Assembly (NCBI GenBank): GCA_003952965.2
Contig: CM025855.1
Coordinates: forward strand, 20,288,133-20,352,132
Direction of reading: 5' to 3'
From: Morella rubra
Taxonomy: Eukaryota; Streptophyta; Magnoliopsida; Fagales; Myricaceae
Length of the DNA stretch: 64,000 nucleotides
In this document: piece after piece, positions 1 to 13,104 of the stretch
How positions within the stretch are numbered: position 1 is the first letter of the stretch
Layout: the number at the start of each line of letters is the position of its first letter
The notes under the pieces: model-generated
Told to the model about the DNA's origin: nothing
What the model saw: the letters and a program-made list of their open reading frames with translations, nothing else
Database searches by the model: none
Translations under genes and position numbers: made by a program

Positions 1-3000
1 GGCAATCTTTCCCATTCTTTTAAGCAAATGAGAAATCATCAAATGTCGTATGTCCTTGAAGTGACCTTCATCCATTTGATCATGTACAGCAGACATAAGC
101 GAAAATAACATGTTACTTCCTTTTCTTGAATCAAGCAATGGAAAGCTTGTAAGAAAACGCCTTGCTCATGCTGTTTGAGGGTAGACCAGAACATGGGAGA
201 ACCAAGATACTCCATCTGTCCCATCAAAGAATGCACGCCACAAATTGTAAACACAAGATTTTGTGTAATCACGTTGCTGGCATCATCGTCAGTGAGTTGC
301 GTCTTCAATTGGCAACAAAGGGAAACAGATATAATTAAAAGTCTACTCGGCTCCATAAGATAAAAAGTATCTATAAATTTTTCTTGACTTTCTTTGCAGG
401 CTTCCGTTGCACTGGCAAAGTATAGGGCTATGAGGCGACTGGATATGTGGCGTAACCACATGTGTGGGTGCAAAAGCAACTCACAGATTGCCTCCCAGAT
501 ATCCTACAAATTATGCAAACAAATGCAAAAGAAAATTATTGCAGAAATGAAAATTACAGGAATCCTCAAGTTCCAAAATAAAAGAGCAATTTAAGAAAGT
601 TGACATAAACAAAAACTATCTGAAAACACCAATATCTAATTTCTACAAGGCTTTATGCATCTACCAAAAATTAGTTTATCAGCAACAGAATAAATGACCA
701 ACTTGGTCAAACCTCTAAAGAAAATATCACTATTAGGCCAGGGAATCACATTAAGAATCACTTCTCAGCATCAAAGCGGGATAACATATTACATTTTATA
801 GATTATTTTAAAGAAGATTATCTTACTCAGGCACTTGCAAGAAGTACCCATACAGAATAATTTCAGATGGATGTTCACCCTGACTAGGCCTGCTGGAGGA
901 CTATGGACATGAGTTATCACCATAAAATCAAACAGAAAACTAATAATTTCAAATGCAAGCAGGAATCATATTCCAAACAGCCAAAAAGCTAAAGAATCCC
1001 CAAACTTCCTCTTCCAACACACAGCACATCAACCACCCTTTTAGGCATAACCCAGGAAAGATTGAGGATACCAAACATATGCGTCCACAACCCTCTAGCA
1101 ATCAAACAGTGAATAAGAACATGATCCACTGATTCCCCATTACTTTTACAAAGGTAACACCAATTGATCAAACAAATGCCCCTCCTCCATAAGTTGGCGA
1201 TAGTTCTCTTCTCAAAGACAGCAAGATGTATACAGTTTTTATTTGAGCACTGATAATACCAACCTGGGTTTCAAAGACCGAAATAGAGTTTTCATGTTAC
1301 TTTTTCCTTTAAACCTGTTGATATGGTAATTCTTTGTTTTATATGTGACAGGATTTTCACCAACAAAAGTGGAAAAAATTGGCAGCGGATTAGCACATAT
1401 CATCTCAAGATTTAATAACTAACATCTGAGTGTTTCTCTAATTTAGATTGCACCAAACCAAACTAGGTTAAAAACTTTAAACCAAAATAAATAAATAAAA
1501 AAACAATGTTGAAGACCACATCAAAATCCAGTACATTCAATGAGTTAAATCTGACTCAAGTGGTAACATCCATGTCATCGGAAGCATCTGTAAGTATACA
1601 TTTCCCAGCTATTACTGCCAATGAGGCGCCTAACTTCAGAAGTCAGTGGTCACTGGCTCAGCTAAGTAGGGAAACATTAGAAACTATTGACTCTACGGAA
1701 TATATTTTACTCGGACTACAGTGAATATATTGTATAAATAAGATATATTTATATGTTTGTAAAGGTTGACATACCTCAAGATCACTTTTTAAGCACAATT
1801 CATGGAATTGATGCAGCATCTTCTCCAACATAACAAGTGAATAATATGCCTCTCTCCAGAAAGCAACATCAGGCTCCTCAGCAACATTTAGCTGCCTACT
1901 GGTTACAACACCAATGGCAGACTGCAAAATTTTTCTAGCCACGTGCAATACTCTATTAACATGTCTTTCAAATCCTCTCTTCATGACCTCAACCAGTAAT
2001 CCCAATACCTGTACCAACACAATCAGAGACCATAATACGACAAATATTTTGGGAGAAAAGATGGGGGGAAGGGGGACCGGAATGAATGATCTGTTATTTT
2101 TATTAGGACCCCTATTCAACTATAACAGATTATGAAATCTGGACTACAACGAATGGCAGCAAAACATCTGATAATACAAAGAGAGAGCCGAAAAGATATG
2201 GAACAGAATGCTCATGCAAATATTAATAATCCAGACACTGAACAGCACACACCATATACGGCAATATGGAATTCATTTTTTGACAAGTGACAATATGGAA
2301 TTCATAAAAGCTGCAAGATTAAAAGTACCATGCACCTCTCATTGACGATACAAATGGCCATTTGCCAAGTGTATCGCTCATCCAAGTAATTTTACACTGC
2401 ACATGTTAGTAAGGGTGCCACCTGGGGAAGCTAGCCCAGACCAATCTGAGGCCAATCCTGAAATTGGGCAAGTGTGGGTTGGGAATTTTCAAGCTGGGCT
2501 GCACTTCAGCTAAAAGTCCCAGCCTAATTTATTTGTGCTGGGCTAGGGTTGAAGCTCCGATAACCTAGAGCAAACCCATAGAATGATCTCAAGACCCAAC
2601 CTGTGGCTCACCCTTTTGACACGTTAATTTTTCATTTCATTCTTTACTACTGCTCGGGTAGACTTTTGCTTATTTGACTTTGTTTTTTTTCTATGTAGTT
2701 CATGTATGTGGCTTCTTGACGTTGTTCTTTAAGTATACTCTTGTCTTTAAGGTATATTTACATTAATTATTAATCTCTCATAGACCTCTGACTTTGTTGC
2801 AGTTGTGGTTTGCTGATGAAAAGACAGAAAGTTCAAAGTAGGTGGGTTGCAAGTTCTGACTAAATTTCTCCACCACTAAACCATTATTTTCGGCTATCAG
2901 AATCAAAAAATATCGATGAAAGGTGTTAAAGCAATCCTCCCAAAGCAGAAACATACGATTTGGAATGCATTTCAGAGATAATTACCAGTGCAGCAGCACT

Positions 3001-5164
3001 CCACAGTTGCTGCGTCTCTTCTGAATACCAAGATAAAGTGTACTCAATAATGGAATGAAGCGAATGTGAGCTTACACACCCAATGAGCTTCTTTATCACT
3101 GCACCAGTCATGGAACGAACCCCATTATCGTGATCGTTGGCCAAGCACACCACAAAATGCACAAATAACATCTGTGATTGCTCATCCACATTTTCTCTAG
3201 GAAATTTAACAATGATCGCATGAAGCATTTCAAGCACAGCTTCTCTTCCAGTTGAATGCTCATATCTGCACAAGTAGTTATTGTACTTTAAATAATCTAA
3301 GAGAAAATTGCAAAAAAATAAAAATAAAAACCCCAAAATTACTATCAAATGCTTGCCTCAGATTTGAAAGCAGAAAATCTAAATGTTGTTGCAAACGTTT
3401 CTCTGAAAGCTGATAATCAAGTAAAAATTGCAACAAAATTTGACTGCACTTCTTGCGAATTGAGTCCACTTGACTTGTCACCATCAATTCACCAACTTTA
3501 GTTACAAGATCATATATCTCAGCAACAACTAGCTTGCGATTAACAATTGCCTTTAGCAGTGAAAGGGCAAGATCAGAAGGATTTTTTTCAATCTCCACAA
3601 ACAGGGGAAGCTGAATTAACAGATGCAGCTGATCTTTTGAAGGGGTGATTCCAGTGCTCCTCAGAAGCACAGTAAAGAGTCTTAGACATGACTGCATTAG
3701 AGGACTGCTGAAAGTTACCGAGTTCTGTGCAATATCCAGGACTGCCTCCTTTATCTTATCAGCTTGAGATTCGAGGGATGGTAAAGACAGCCTTACCAAT
3801 GGAGAGAGGCAACTAACGGATGCAGATAAAATATCTTCATACTTGGAGTCCAAGCAGTTACTTAGAAGTGTGACAAAAGGATCCAACATGATAACACATG
3901 TTTGTCATTTCCTTGTTTCAAACTTTTGATCCTTTTATGCAATATCCTGAGAGCAAACACAATAATAAGATGTGAAGATACATTGAGAACACGGCCTGAG
4001 GTCAATCTTTCCCCACTCAAGTTGTTTCTGTGATTTTTCTTTGCCTCTATAACTAATGAATATCCACCCTGACCATTTTCTTCCTTAATCCCATCTTCAA
4101 CAAGGCCATATAAAAAGATGAAGAGGCCAGTCTCATCCACAGATGGATTACGTTCAATACCAACAGCTATGTGATTCAACATTCTTTCCAATTCTGTTTT
4201 AACTTTTGGTGTCAGCAGCTTCCGCAAATGAGTTGTAACAGGTGAGAGAAGCTTCAAGGCATGGGTTTGGAATGTTACGCTCTGTGCTATCAATTCCAGG
4301 GTATGAAAGACTTCCGTGCCTTAGTCTCCTTCATTTTTGAAGCAATATTTTCCACCTCTTTCTGCTCCGCTACATCTCCAAGAATGTCACATTCTACTAC
4401 AGAAAGGAGATCTTCCAAACAGTAATCCAATTTTCCACTAACAGGAACTGAAAGAGACTTGGACAAGATGAAATTGAGTGTGTATCCCAATACATGCAGC
4501 TCATATCCTCGCTTCAAGGTAGCTCGCAGAACTCTGACAATAAACTGCAAGTATTCCAGCCCAAGCTCGTTCAAACAAGCAGCCAAAGCTGACCTAGCTT
4601 CGTCACGAATGCTTTCCAAACGATTCTTTAGGAAGTTAGAAATACGATGAATGATACTCGGAAGAAGCAAGTCCATTATGTCTGCAGGAAGCAACTTCAG
4701 CAGTTTCAATGCGGCAAGATTGATATTCACATTGACCTTATCAGTGTCAGAATTAAGTAGCTTCTGTACCTTTGGGAGCACAGTCTTATGAAGGCACATC
4801 TGTATCTCATTCACAATATTAGAAGTTCTACACTTGCGTAAAATAGCTTCAGAACCCCTCCTAATGGTCTCAGCACCAGAAGCATTCGCCAAAGATTCAT
4901 TGGATTTTTGGTCACCAATTTCTGAAAAATGAAATGATCCAATATAGAGCAAGTTAGTCTGAGGAGGAGCTTTTGTTTGTTCGGATTCTTTGTCATCTCT
5001 CGAAGGCATCTAACTAGTAATGCATAGTATGACTTCCATTCCACATGACCAGAAATTGAAGCAAGGGCCTCTATGCATGCAGCTCTAACATTTTCTCCTG
5101 TTCCATCTTGTCCATCAAACAACATACTAAAAAAGAGCAGCACGAAGACTTTGTTTAAAATACC
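1..5164 (-). CDS. UTP20: UTP20 exons 26-29, C-terminal part with four single-base deletions
   Basis: Exon 26 (3357-5164) is about 1.8 kb and carries SISGHVEWKSYYALLVRC, LKLLPADIMD, RDEARSALAACLNELGLEYL, LRATLKRGYELHVLGYTLNF and SEKRLQQHLDFLLSNLR. Translation moves by -1 near 4936, 4303 and 3890. Together the three shifts restore the original phase at the exon end. Exon 27 holds YEHSTGREAVLEMLHAIIVK, exon 28 VLGLLVEVMKRGFERHVNRV, exon 29 LLLHPHMWLRHISSRLIALY and NVITQNLVFTICGVHSLMGQ. A fourth shift lies near 138, after which homology continues in another frame to the window edge. The last roughly 100 residues lie beyond position 1. Confidence 0.85.
504..1774 (-). other. Last visible UTP20 intron (1.27 kb)
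   Basis: The intron lies between a GT donor at the end of exon 28 and an AG acceptor before exon 29. It contains a LINE fragment (960-1235). The rest is AT-rich sequence without a recognisable gene. Confidence 0.75.
960..1235 (-). mobile_element. LINE fragment, zf-RVT (reverse-transcriptase zinc-binding) region
   Basis: The minus-strand translation has the typical plant LINE C-terminal pattern: RRGICLINWCYLCKSNGES, then VDHVLIHCLIARGLW, then a W-V-M-P stretch. Cys-x2-Cys and downstream His/Cys spacing match the zf-RVT domain that follows reverse transcriptase in plant non-LTR elements. Only this small tail is present, inside a UTP20 intron. No poly-A tail or target-site duplication was found, so it is an old truncated remnant. 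Confidence 0.7.
2009..2985 (-). other. UTP20 intron 27 with a probable short MITE
   Basis: This 977-bp intron has a normal GT donor after exon 27 and a CAG acceptor before exon 28. A GC-richer island at about 2413-2625 looks like a small DNA element. Nothing else is recognisable. Confidence 0.7.
2413..2625. mobile_element. Possible hAT-type MITE
   Basis: The left end AAGGGTGCCACCTGG and the right end CTGTGGCTCACCCTT form an imperfect inverted repeat around roughly 200 bp. The base composition is clearly more GC-rich than the surrounding intron, and GGGTG-type ends are common in plant hAT MITEs. No clean 8-bp target duplication was identified, so the call is tentative. Confidence 0.35.
3266..3356 (-). 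other. UTP20 intron 26 with a GC-AG donor
   Basis: The exon 26 end reads AACCTGAG followed by GCAAGC. The acceptor before exon 27 is TTGTGCAG. The phase on both sides fits only if GC is used as the donor. GC-AG introns are a known minority class in plants; a GT-to-GC change during decay is the alternative. Confidence 0.65.
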
Positions 5165-5250
5165 CTGAAGCACACAACAGCATAGTAAGTTTCAGAAGAT
5201 TGGCAACAGTCTTTGGATGTGAGAACAACAAATAAACAATGTAATTTTAC

Positions 5251-8200
5251 CTCTGACATATCGCTTGTACTGATAGCATTCCTAAAACGTAACAATGCCC
5301 TTGCTCTTCTATGTCTCTGAACAAATGAAAACATATCAAATTCAAAGATTGTAATTTGTTACAAGAACTAAAGGAATCCAATTTGTTAATGACTATATCC
5401 AACAAAGAGACCCCAATTTGTTACAAGTAGAAACAATCAAGTCAAAAAGATGTCTCTCTTCCTGTCAGAGAAAGACAATGAAAACAATTATCATCCTTCA
5501 AGCAGTTTTGCCAATGCAGGATGCTATGTTAGTGTGAAGAATATTGGGAGGATATAACTCTGAAAACTCACCTGTAAATGGATAATATTGTTGAAAAAAT
5601 CAACCTCAGCATCTTTACTGCAAAGAGCCCTCAAGGAATAAAGATTGGCTACTTCCGGATGTTTCAACACCATGTCTCGTAGTAAATCAATCCATTCCTG
5701 ATACCGAACCAATCAAGAATAAAAACACATATTATGTGCATCCCTGGTATACTTATTTAAGTTTTTAAGATTATTTTTTTAACAAATCTGGGCAACAAGA
5801 GCTTGATACCTTTTTGAAAGTAGTTTCTCCACTCAACTTATCCCCAATATGCTTTAAAAGAAACTTGTTTGCCATACGGTGAATAGATGCTCTTGTCCAA
5901 GAACAATCGTCATTTGTAATCATCTCACAAGTAATTCCTTGGTGATCTTCTCTTTCTTGGCCCAGAATTACGGAAGAAAATTCCACAAATGAAAGCAACG
6001 ATCTATAAGCACTATTCCGTTAGATCAATTCTTCAGACAACAGGTCATGCACACAATGTGAAAGAATAACCAATGCATGATCCTCATGAACTGTATAGAA
6101 AAAATTAACACAAATCTTTTCATGAGCATTGACGATAGTGTCATAATCAAGGCTACCAATTTCTGCAGCCGAGGTTGCATTCAAGTCATGAACAAGTTTT
6201 GCCTGCAATCCAATCAAGAATTAAGACAAAGGAAAATTCGGACCAAGAAATCTATTAGGTTCCATCAGAAGTGACACCCATATGCCATACCATGAACAGG
6301 ACAGATGCATCAGCTTCAGCAAGAGAATCAAGAAGATTACAGATAGCCTGCCGCATCTCCAGTTCAACGGAAGCAAGTAGCGGGGAAACTGCCTCAAGAA
6401 TTTCTTTGGTATTGTCACTTCCTAAGACTGGTACAATATCTTGAATCACTTGCACGGCTTCAGAACAAAGATCTACAAGAAAGAAAACATTTCTAAGGAC
6501 AAGCTAAGATGGATGGTGTCGGCCAAAATTAATATCTCAAGAGATATCCTTACCAAAATTCTTAGCTCTCCTTGATATGAACGGGAGCAAGATACCTACA
6601 AATTTCCTCGCTAGCAATGGGTCCTTTACATACTTTGATAATAGTTGGAAGATTCTTATGTCCCTCTCCCCAGCACATTTGAGCAATTTCCTGGAAAAGA
6701 AAAACAGTAAAGTCGTAAAGTGAACTACTTCAAAAAGTATCTTTCCTTTTCCCAGAAAGTACCTTCTAAGACAAAAGTGGAAGCTTCGTATACACATCAA
6801 ATATCTCTGGAACGAAATATTGACTCCAACAAGGGCTGTCTGTATTCTTTTAAAACTAGTAACATAATTGTTTCCTTACTGATTGGGAGGTGAGTTTTGT
6901 CTACCCAAAACTTTATGAGAACAGCAAGAAATGACCAAGAAAACTAGCATGAATTTATCTCCATAACCTTGGAGACTAGGGTGGAGATGGATAAAAATTG
7001 ATCTATTATACTGCATGGAAGCAGTCTTTGCTTCTGCACATGTTGGAGTGCAATGCATGTAAAGAAAATCATCTATATGTCAAGAATACTACTCTGCATT
7101 TGTGGAGAGCGTCACATGCAAAGCCAATCATCTACTACTCCGCAGATAAATATCAAACAACGGGGCATTAACCCGCAAGCAAAACAGAAAAAGTACACAT
7201 TTAGGAAACAGTAATAATAATAAACTATAACACAAAAACTGAATTACAAAAAACATCATCTCATACCTCTTGGTTGCACTATCACTTTGAAAGAGGCAAT
7301 GCAAGCTACATATAAGTGTCTCGAGGTTTGGAAGTAAAATTCTTTTTGTCGTACCATCTTCATCACCCCATTCACTATCAAGATTCAACAAGTTCTCGAC
7401 GAACTTAAGAACATATGAGATAATAGCTTCAGGAGCTGACATGACACTCAGTATTGAAAATATATCAGGAACAAGATTCTTTTCCCTCTTCAAAAGTGAT
7501 ACAAGCCTGTGGCTTCCACTCATAGCAACAAAGCAAGAGAACAGTGAACTTGGTTTCTCACTGCTGGAACCCTCCTGTCTGAAACTGTCGACTAAAGGTT
7601 TCACAGCTGCAAAGAATAGGTCCCAGAACTCACAACCAAAGTCGATACCTTCATACTTGTTGAGAGCAAGAGAAACGATTTTCAGGCAAAGAGACCTTAA
7701 TTCTTTGAACTGCTTCATAGCGCTGCTGGTCTGCATGTTAAACATGACCTTCCATCATTAGGTTGACAATTAACCGTCTATAACTGAACTAAGAGAAGTA
7801 CTGGATTCCATTCAACTCTTACTTGCTACAATTCAATAAGGTTAAACATCCTAAACTTCCCTAAAAATCTAGCATACTCAACCTCTCTATAATAAAGATT
7901 CGAATACACGCCATGCTAAATATCAGCTAGAAGAAAGCCACCAACCTCGAACAAGGAACGTGATATAATAAAAGGCTGGAGAAAAAAGGCTTCAATGGTA
8001 AAGGGGGGAAAAAGCAAATAAAAACTTTTGCTAACCACACAATCAGTCGTAGAACACTAAGCAGTATTAGGTCGGGTTTGAAGCAATCTACCATCAAAAT
8101 ATAAGAGAAGTTACCAATCAACTATAACAACTGTGATCTTAGAAGCATTCAGCATGATAAACACCGTACCGGGATATGACTTGCAGGTGCACCGTCTTTC

Positions 8201-9269
8201 TCAGGCAGAGTCAGGTCAGCACTAGAATGACCTTCAAGTCTTGATGTGCAGCTTCCCAACACCCGTACAACACAACCCATTAATAGATCAAGAAAAGGTA
8301 TGATATGCAATTCATCAAAAACCCCTAGGAGATCTTGAATCACATGCATAAAACCATATATTTTCTTCCAAGAGAGAGCTGTTATACTATCCACAGTGAA
8401 ATAATTTAAGAAAGCATGAAATCGATCCATATAATTTTCAGGTGAAGTCTTAAACCAAAAAGCAGTACTCTCAATTTCTGTTGGACCAATTTGCAATGGC
8501 TTTATTAACAATGCAAAGAAAAGAGGAAGCTCCTCAGCATCGAGTTGAGCAATGAAACCCAGAACTGCCTTTCGCTGATGGACACTTGCATTCTGCATAG
8601 GAGTTCAGTAATATTGGATAATAAGGATGCATTTTACGAGGAAGAAATAAAAATGGGGAAAATCCTACAGATTAAACAAGATAGAATAAAAGAAAAACCA
8701 TCTTAAAAATCAGCTAATGCATACCTTTCGCGAGGCAAGTGCCTTCAATTTTCTAACTTTTGGCATCAGAAGACGGATAACTATAGGCAAAAGATAAGCT
8801 CTGTATTGTTCTTCAATTAGATTAGATTCTTTAGACAAACTCCATGTTGTCAGTTCTTCTCGCAAGTATTTGGAACTTATCAAGTTCCTGAGATGCTGAG
8901 CATTCGAAAGCAAGAAATCATCCTTCCAAATTAGCAGGCAATCAAGAACCTCCAGCTGTATCTCGGCATCATTTTCATCCAGGAGCCTAACAGAAACATC
9001 ACAAGATTCAAGCACATAATAATTGTGGTCACACAGAGATTAAACAGGAGAAAAGAAAAAGAAATACTGCAATAATGGATTAGCACCATATAAATAGCTA
9101 CAATGCGTTATCCAAACACTGCACCAACCTATTTTGCAGAACTTCCTTAAGAAATTGACTCTGATAAAAAGACCAAGGATTCCGCATCATTTTTAGCAAG
9201 TTCAACCATTCTTTAAGAACACCCTTCCACTCTTTGCCTTTACATGCATCCGAATTGAACAATCCAACA
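5251..9269 (-). CDS. UTP20: UTP20 exons 17-25 including the conserved DRIM region, with an in-frame stop
   Basis: These exons cover about residues 887-1618. This is the best conserved block of the family (the region from which the Pfam DRIM domain is named). Visible segments include VLDCLLIWKDDFLL and LREELTTWSLSKESNLIEE (exon 18), HQRKAVLGFIAQLDAEELP (exon 19), MKQFKELRSLCLKIVS (exon 20), YVKDPLLARKFVGILLPFI (exon 21), and EWIDLLRDMVLKHPEVANL (exon 24). Exons 19, 22, 23, 24 and 25 end in phase 0. Exon 23 contains an in-frame TAA at 6020-6022, directly after LLSEELI and before SAYRSLLSFVEFSS, where relatives carry an uninterrupted reading frame. It would truncate the protein near residue 1490. 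Confidence 0.86.
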
Positions 9270-9393
9270 CTGCAGTACCAAATTAAAAAAGCAAACAAAC
9301 TTTTAATTATAATTTTTGAGTAGCCCTTCGCTAGTTCACAAAGTCTGCATGTGTGTATGCACAATAAAAGCACGAGATCCAGCAGACAACTAC

Positions 9394-12300
9394 CTTCCAA
9401 GATCATCGAGATTATAGCCTAGAAAGTTTAAGAGCAAAGGTATAAACTGACAAGACTGAGATTCAATAACATTTGGGATCTTTTGCAATGATTGGAGCAA
9501 CAAGGATAATGCTGTTGCATGTGGAGTGCTATCAGATTCTGGAGTAACAAAAGCATGAAAACGCCGGGCAAGATCTGCAAAATAAAACCAGGTCAAAAAC
9601 TAATCTTTTGGATTCAAGAAAAATAATCAGTTTATTGCTCTAATGCATGCACTATCTAGCAAAAGCAGATTAAAGATATCCTGACAATGGCAAAAAATCT
9701 AGCTGTCACATACCACCTGACTTGCCGTCCAATTCAGCGTTCCCTCTGTCTAGTTCATGAGATGTATGAAATATCAATTGGTATTGCTCAATATAACAAA
9801 CAAAGTTATCCCATAAAAGTCGTACATGCTGACTCAACAGAACTGCAAGACACTCTAATGCTGGATTCCAAAGATAGCTAAATTGGTTATTCAATATTCC
9901 AACTATCCCATTCAGAACAAGGGGCACACATAGACTTGAGGAACCCTGCCAGCAGAGAGACCCATCTGTAGACTAGAGATCAGTAGGGTAATTTTCCGGC
10001 TGGTAGAAATTGAAAGAGGAGTTTCCTCGATTGAGAAAAGCAACTGAAGAACCTGACATTTTGAAGGAAAATCAAACAATACGTAGTCGGAACATGATGT
10101 CTTAAAGAAAATATACGCAATATAATTAATCAAGACATGGTGTCCAACTACAAGAGCAGCAAGAACACAAACATACATTATTGCATTGAGTATCCACAAG
10201 GGATGTCTGGGAAACTTCGGCCTTCATTTTCTTCTCAACCGGTTGATCCTTTGGAGAATCTACATAGCTCAGAGGCTCATAGTGACACAATATTCTAAGA
10301 GTTGAAAGCCGTATCACTTTGTTTGAGTGGCCCAAATTATCAGCAAATATGGTTACTTCATCCACTGCCCTTTCCTTCAAAAGTTCTGGATGATACATTC
10401 TATTGCTACTGTCTGCTTCCGATGTAGGCCTAAAATTTCGATAATAGCACAATGTTAAGAAATGATGATTTGAATAATTTGAATGATGATTTGAATAATT
10501 TGAAAACTAAACAAATTCGTGCTGTAGCAAATCTCTCACAAGATGATTAGAGTAACTATAGTTGAAGCCATTAGGCATAAATTGATACTAACTCCTCAGA
10601 ATTTGGTAACTTCAACTCCATTAACAACCACTTATCAATCTTTTTTGGATTACACCCACTACCTCAAGTTTTGGATCTGACTAATCCATTAACCCAAATA
10701 TGAATGGGAGAAAATTGAGTTATTTGGGCTTTGGAGGATGATGGGAGAACTGCTAATTTTCGGATACAAGATATCTATCCTAGTCGCTATGGGCACATTT
10801 GCCCAATTTACATATCCGAGGGATTCAATGTTGGCTTTATTAGATCCTTAACAATTCAAGCAAGCCCATTTTATAAAATCTATGAGAGATAAACAAAGGT
10901 AAGGATGCTTTATTTATCACCATGTATAGATGAATACTATATTGATTAAATAAGACAATAATCCAAAAGCACTAAAACTTTGACCAAGGAAAAGGGAACA
11001 GATTCATAAGGTACAACAATTATTGAAGATAGGTTAACTTACCCGTACACAAAATCCAAATAATCAGCAACTGCAGACAAAACTTGTGAAGATGATCTAT
11101 ATCTTTTCGCAAGATGCAAGAATTTGCTTGTTTCTTCAGGACCGGATTCTTTACCATGACGTGACTTTTTATAAGAACTCAAAGCAGCACCAATAAGCCC
11201 TTCCCATGTTTGTTTTGGAAGACCTGCTATGCAGTCTGAGAGAATGCCGAATCAGGATAACAAAGAGAGCCGGATTTGGTAAAATAGATTGAGAAACACA
11301 ATTTTGCTAAACAAGATATTGTTTCACTCGGTTGTGCCAATCTTAGATCCATTGAGAAAGCCAATATATTTTGCTTATTGTTGTAGACATGGAAGAAAAC
11401 ACCAACAGAATTGATAACGAAGACTTTGTTCAGTTATTGGGATCAGAGATACTTCCGATGTACAATACATCAATGGGTGCCACCAAGGTTACGAACGTTT
11501 AAATCAGATACCAAAACAGACATATTATAGTGTCCATACTTAGAAACAAGGTAGATGGATAACAGACATATTACGCGGTATCCTTAGAGACAAGGTAGAT
11601 GGATAACCATGTGCGCAGTGTATATATTGCCCAACAATTAAATCCAAAAAGTAGAGAAGGTGCCATACCTGCTTCAATCATCAATAGCTGATCAAGTGCA
11701 TTGATCAAATCTAGTATATCGGATGACATCGCTTTGACAAAGTGGGGATAGCAACTAATGATTCCCCACAGCAGAGCCAACTTAGTCTCCTGAATAATTG
11801 TAGACAATGGATCCCCATGCATTAAATCATTTATTGCCCCAATCCAATAGCGGATAGCATCCTGCAAAAACCTCTGCATCTTTGGAAAGCTGTCTCCAAG
11901 TGTCGCATTTGAGAAGTTGGGCCCTTGTGCTTCTGATTCAATTATCCCAAAGAAGGAATGTAATAGATATAGAACCTCTTCTTGTGAAGTCTCCAGTAAA
12001 TTATCCATTGAACTGAAATCCAACCAGAAAAGTCAAACTGTACAGAAAATAAGCCACATTGCATCCAGAAATATTTATCATTTAACATTACCTCAAGATG
12101 TTATCTCTAAAAATATATATTATGCAGGGCTCCTTCTGTACTAGTTCTCTAATAAAAGCCAACAAACTGCAACACAAGCATAATCTATGTAATCAACAAC
12201 CGCGGATGACATAAACGCAAAGGAGAAAAAAAGAGAGGGGGGGGGGCGAACTTAAAGGCTTTACCTTGAGTTCTTTAACCTAAATACAGGAGCCCATTCC

Positions 12301-13079
12301 AATGAACATCTAGAGATAGCTGACATATTATTAAGATTGTAGAGGCCATTAAGAATGCATAACATCAAATCCAGAATCTTATCAACAACCTCTGTTTGAT
12401 GATCCTCTGCCTTGACAGTGCCAGCCAACATGACAAATGTTTGCATAAGAAACCCCACATGCTCAAGCAACAATTCGTAATCTGTGCAAAATTGTGGTCG
12501 TTTAGCTTGGTGCAAGAGAGCATACAGAACTACGCAACAAAAATTAATACAGTGATTAAACATAAAAGGTAGGGCAGTAAAGCAAATCAAGCTACTGAAG
12601 CTCAGTTCAAGAGCACTTGGCTGCAATGATGCTCAAAAAACTAAGGAACCAATCGGAGCAGCCTATTATCAGATCCCATCCATTGTCTAACTTGAAAAGC
12701 CAATCTATTCGAGCTCAACCAAAATTCATCTATACAAATTTGAGATTATTCATCTGATAAACCAACCAAGGTTGAGCAGCAAACTTCTTGCCACAAATCA
12801 GTTTGTTTACAGCCCTTACAAAGACAAAGAAAAGAACAAAAAAAAGGACACTGTATCAAGATATCTATGGCTCACCATAAACCCTTTGCCCATTATGATT
12901 CTGAACAATGGAAATAAGCAGTGATAAGAGATGAGTTACATGCAAAATGCATCCCTTAGTTACGTAGTCTGTAATATTTTGGTATAATGATTTGACCACC
13001 AAATTCAACTCCTTGGGCTCTATCTCCTCGCAAAGTCTTTGGAACGCAGTACTTACAACTTCAACAACTGCATCTGAAC
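9394..13079 (-). CDS. UTP20: UTP20 exons 9-16, helical-repeat middle section with a 2-nt insertion
   Basis: These exons encode about residues 273-887. Recognisable segments are [19 protein letters not shown] (exon 9), [20 protein letters not shown] (exon 10), [13 protein letters not shown] (exon 12), [19 protein letters not shown] (exon 14) and [18 protein letters not shown] (exon 15). Exon 11 is only 75 nt long and would be missed by an ORF search; its AG/GT borders and phase fit both neighbours. Exon 15 is disrupted: near 9925-9930 a repeated TG in CTATGTGTGCCCC shifts the frame by two. The upstream frame therefore ends at 9912 while homology continues in another frame to 9714. Exon 9 follows an 18-base poly-C tract that serves as its polypyrimidine tract. 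Confidence 0.85.
10430..11042 (-). other. UTP20 intron 13
   Basis: This is a 613-bp AT-rich intron. Near 10462-10505 a 21-bp unit (about GATGATTTGAATAATTTGAAT) is repeated twice. No element or gene is recognised. Confidence 0.7.
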
Positions 13080-13086
13080 CTGCATA

Positions 13087-13104
13087 GGGGGGGGGGGGGG
13101 GGGG
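13087..13104 (-). repeat. 18-base poly-C polypyrimidine tract (poly-G on + strand)
   Basis: A run of 18 G on the plus strand lies just upstream of the exon 9 acceptor in the gene's orientation. It therefore reads as poly-C followed by TATGCAG. Plant polypyrimidine tracts are normally U-rich, so a pure C tract is unusual. Run length is prone to slippage and sequencing error. Confidence 0.7.
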
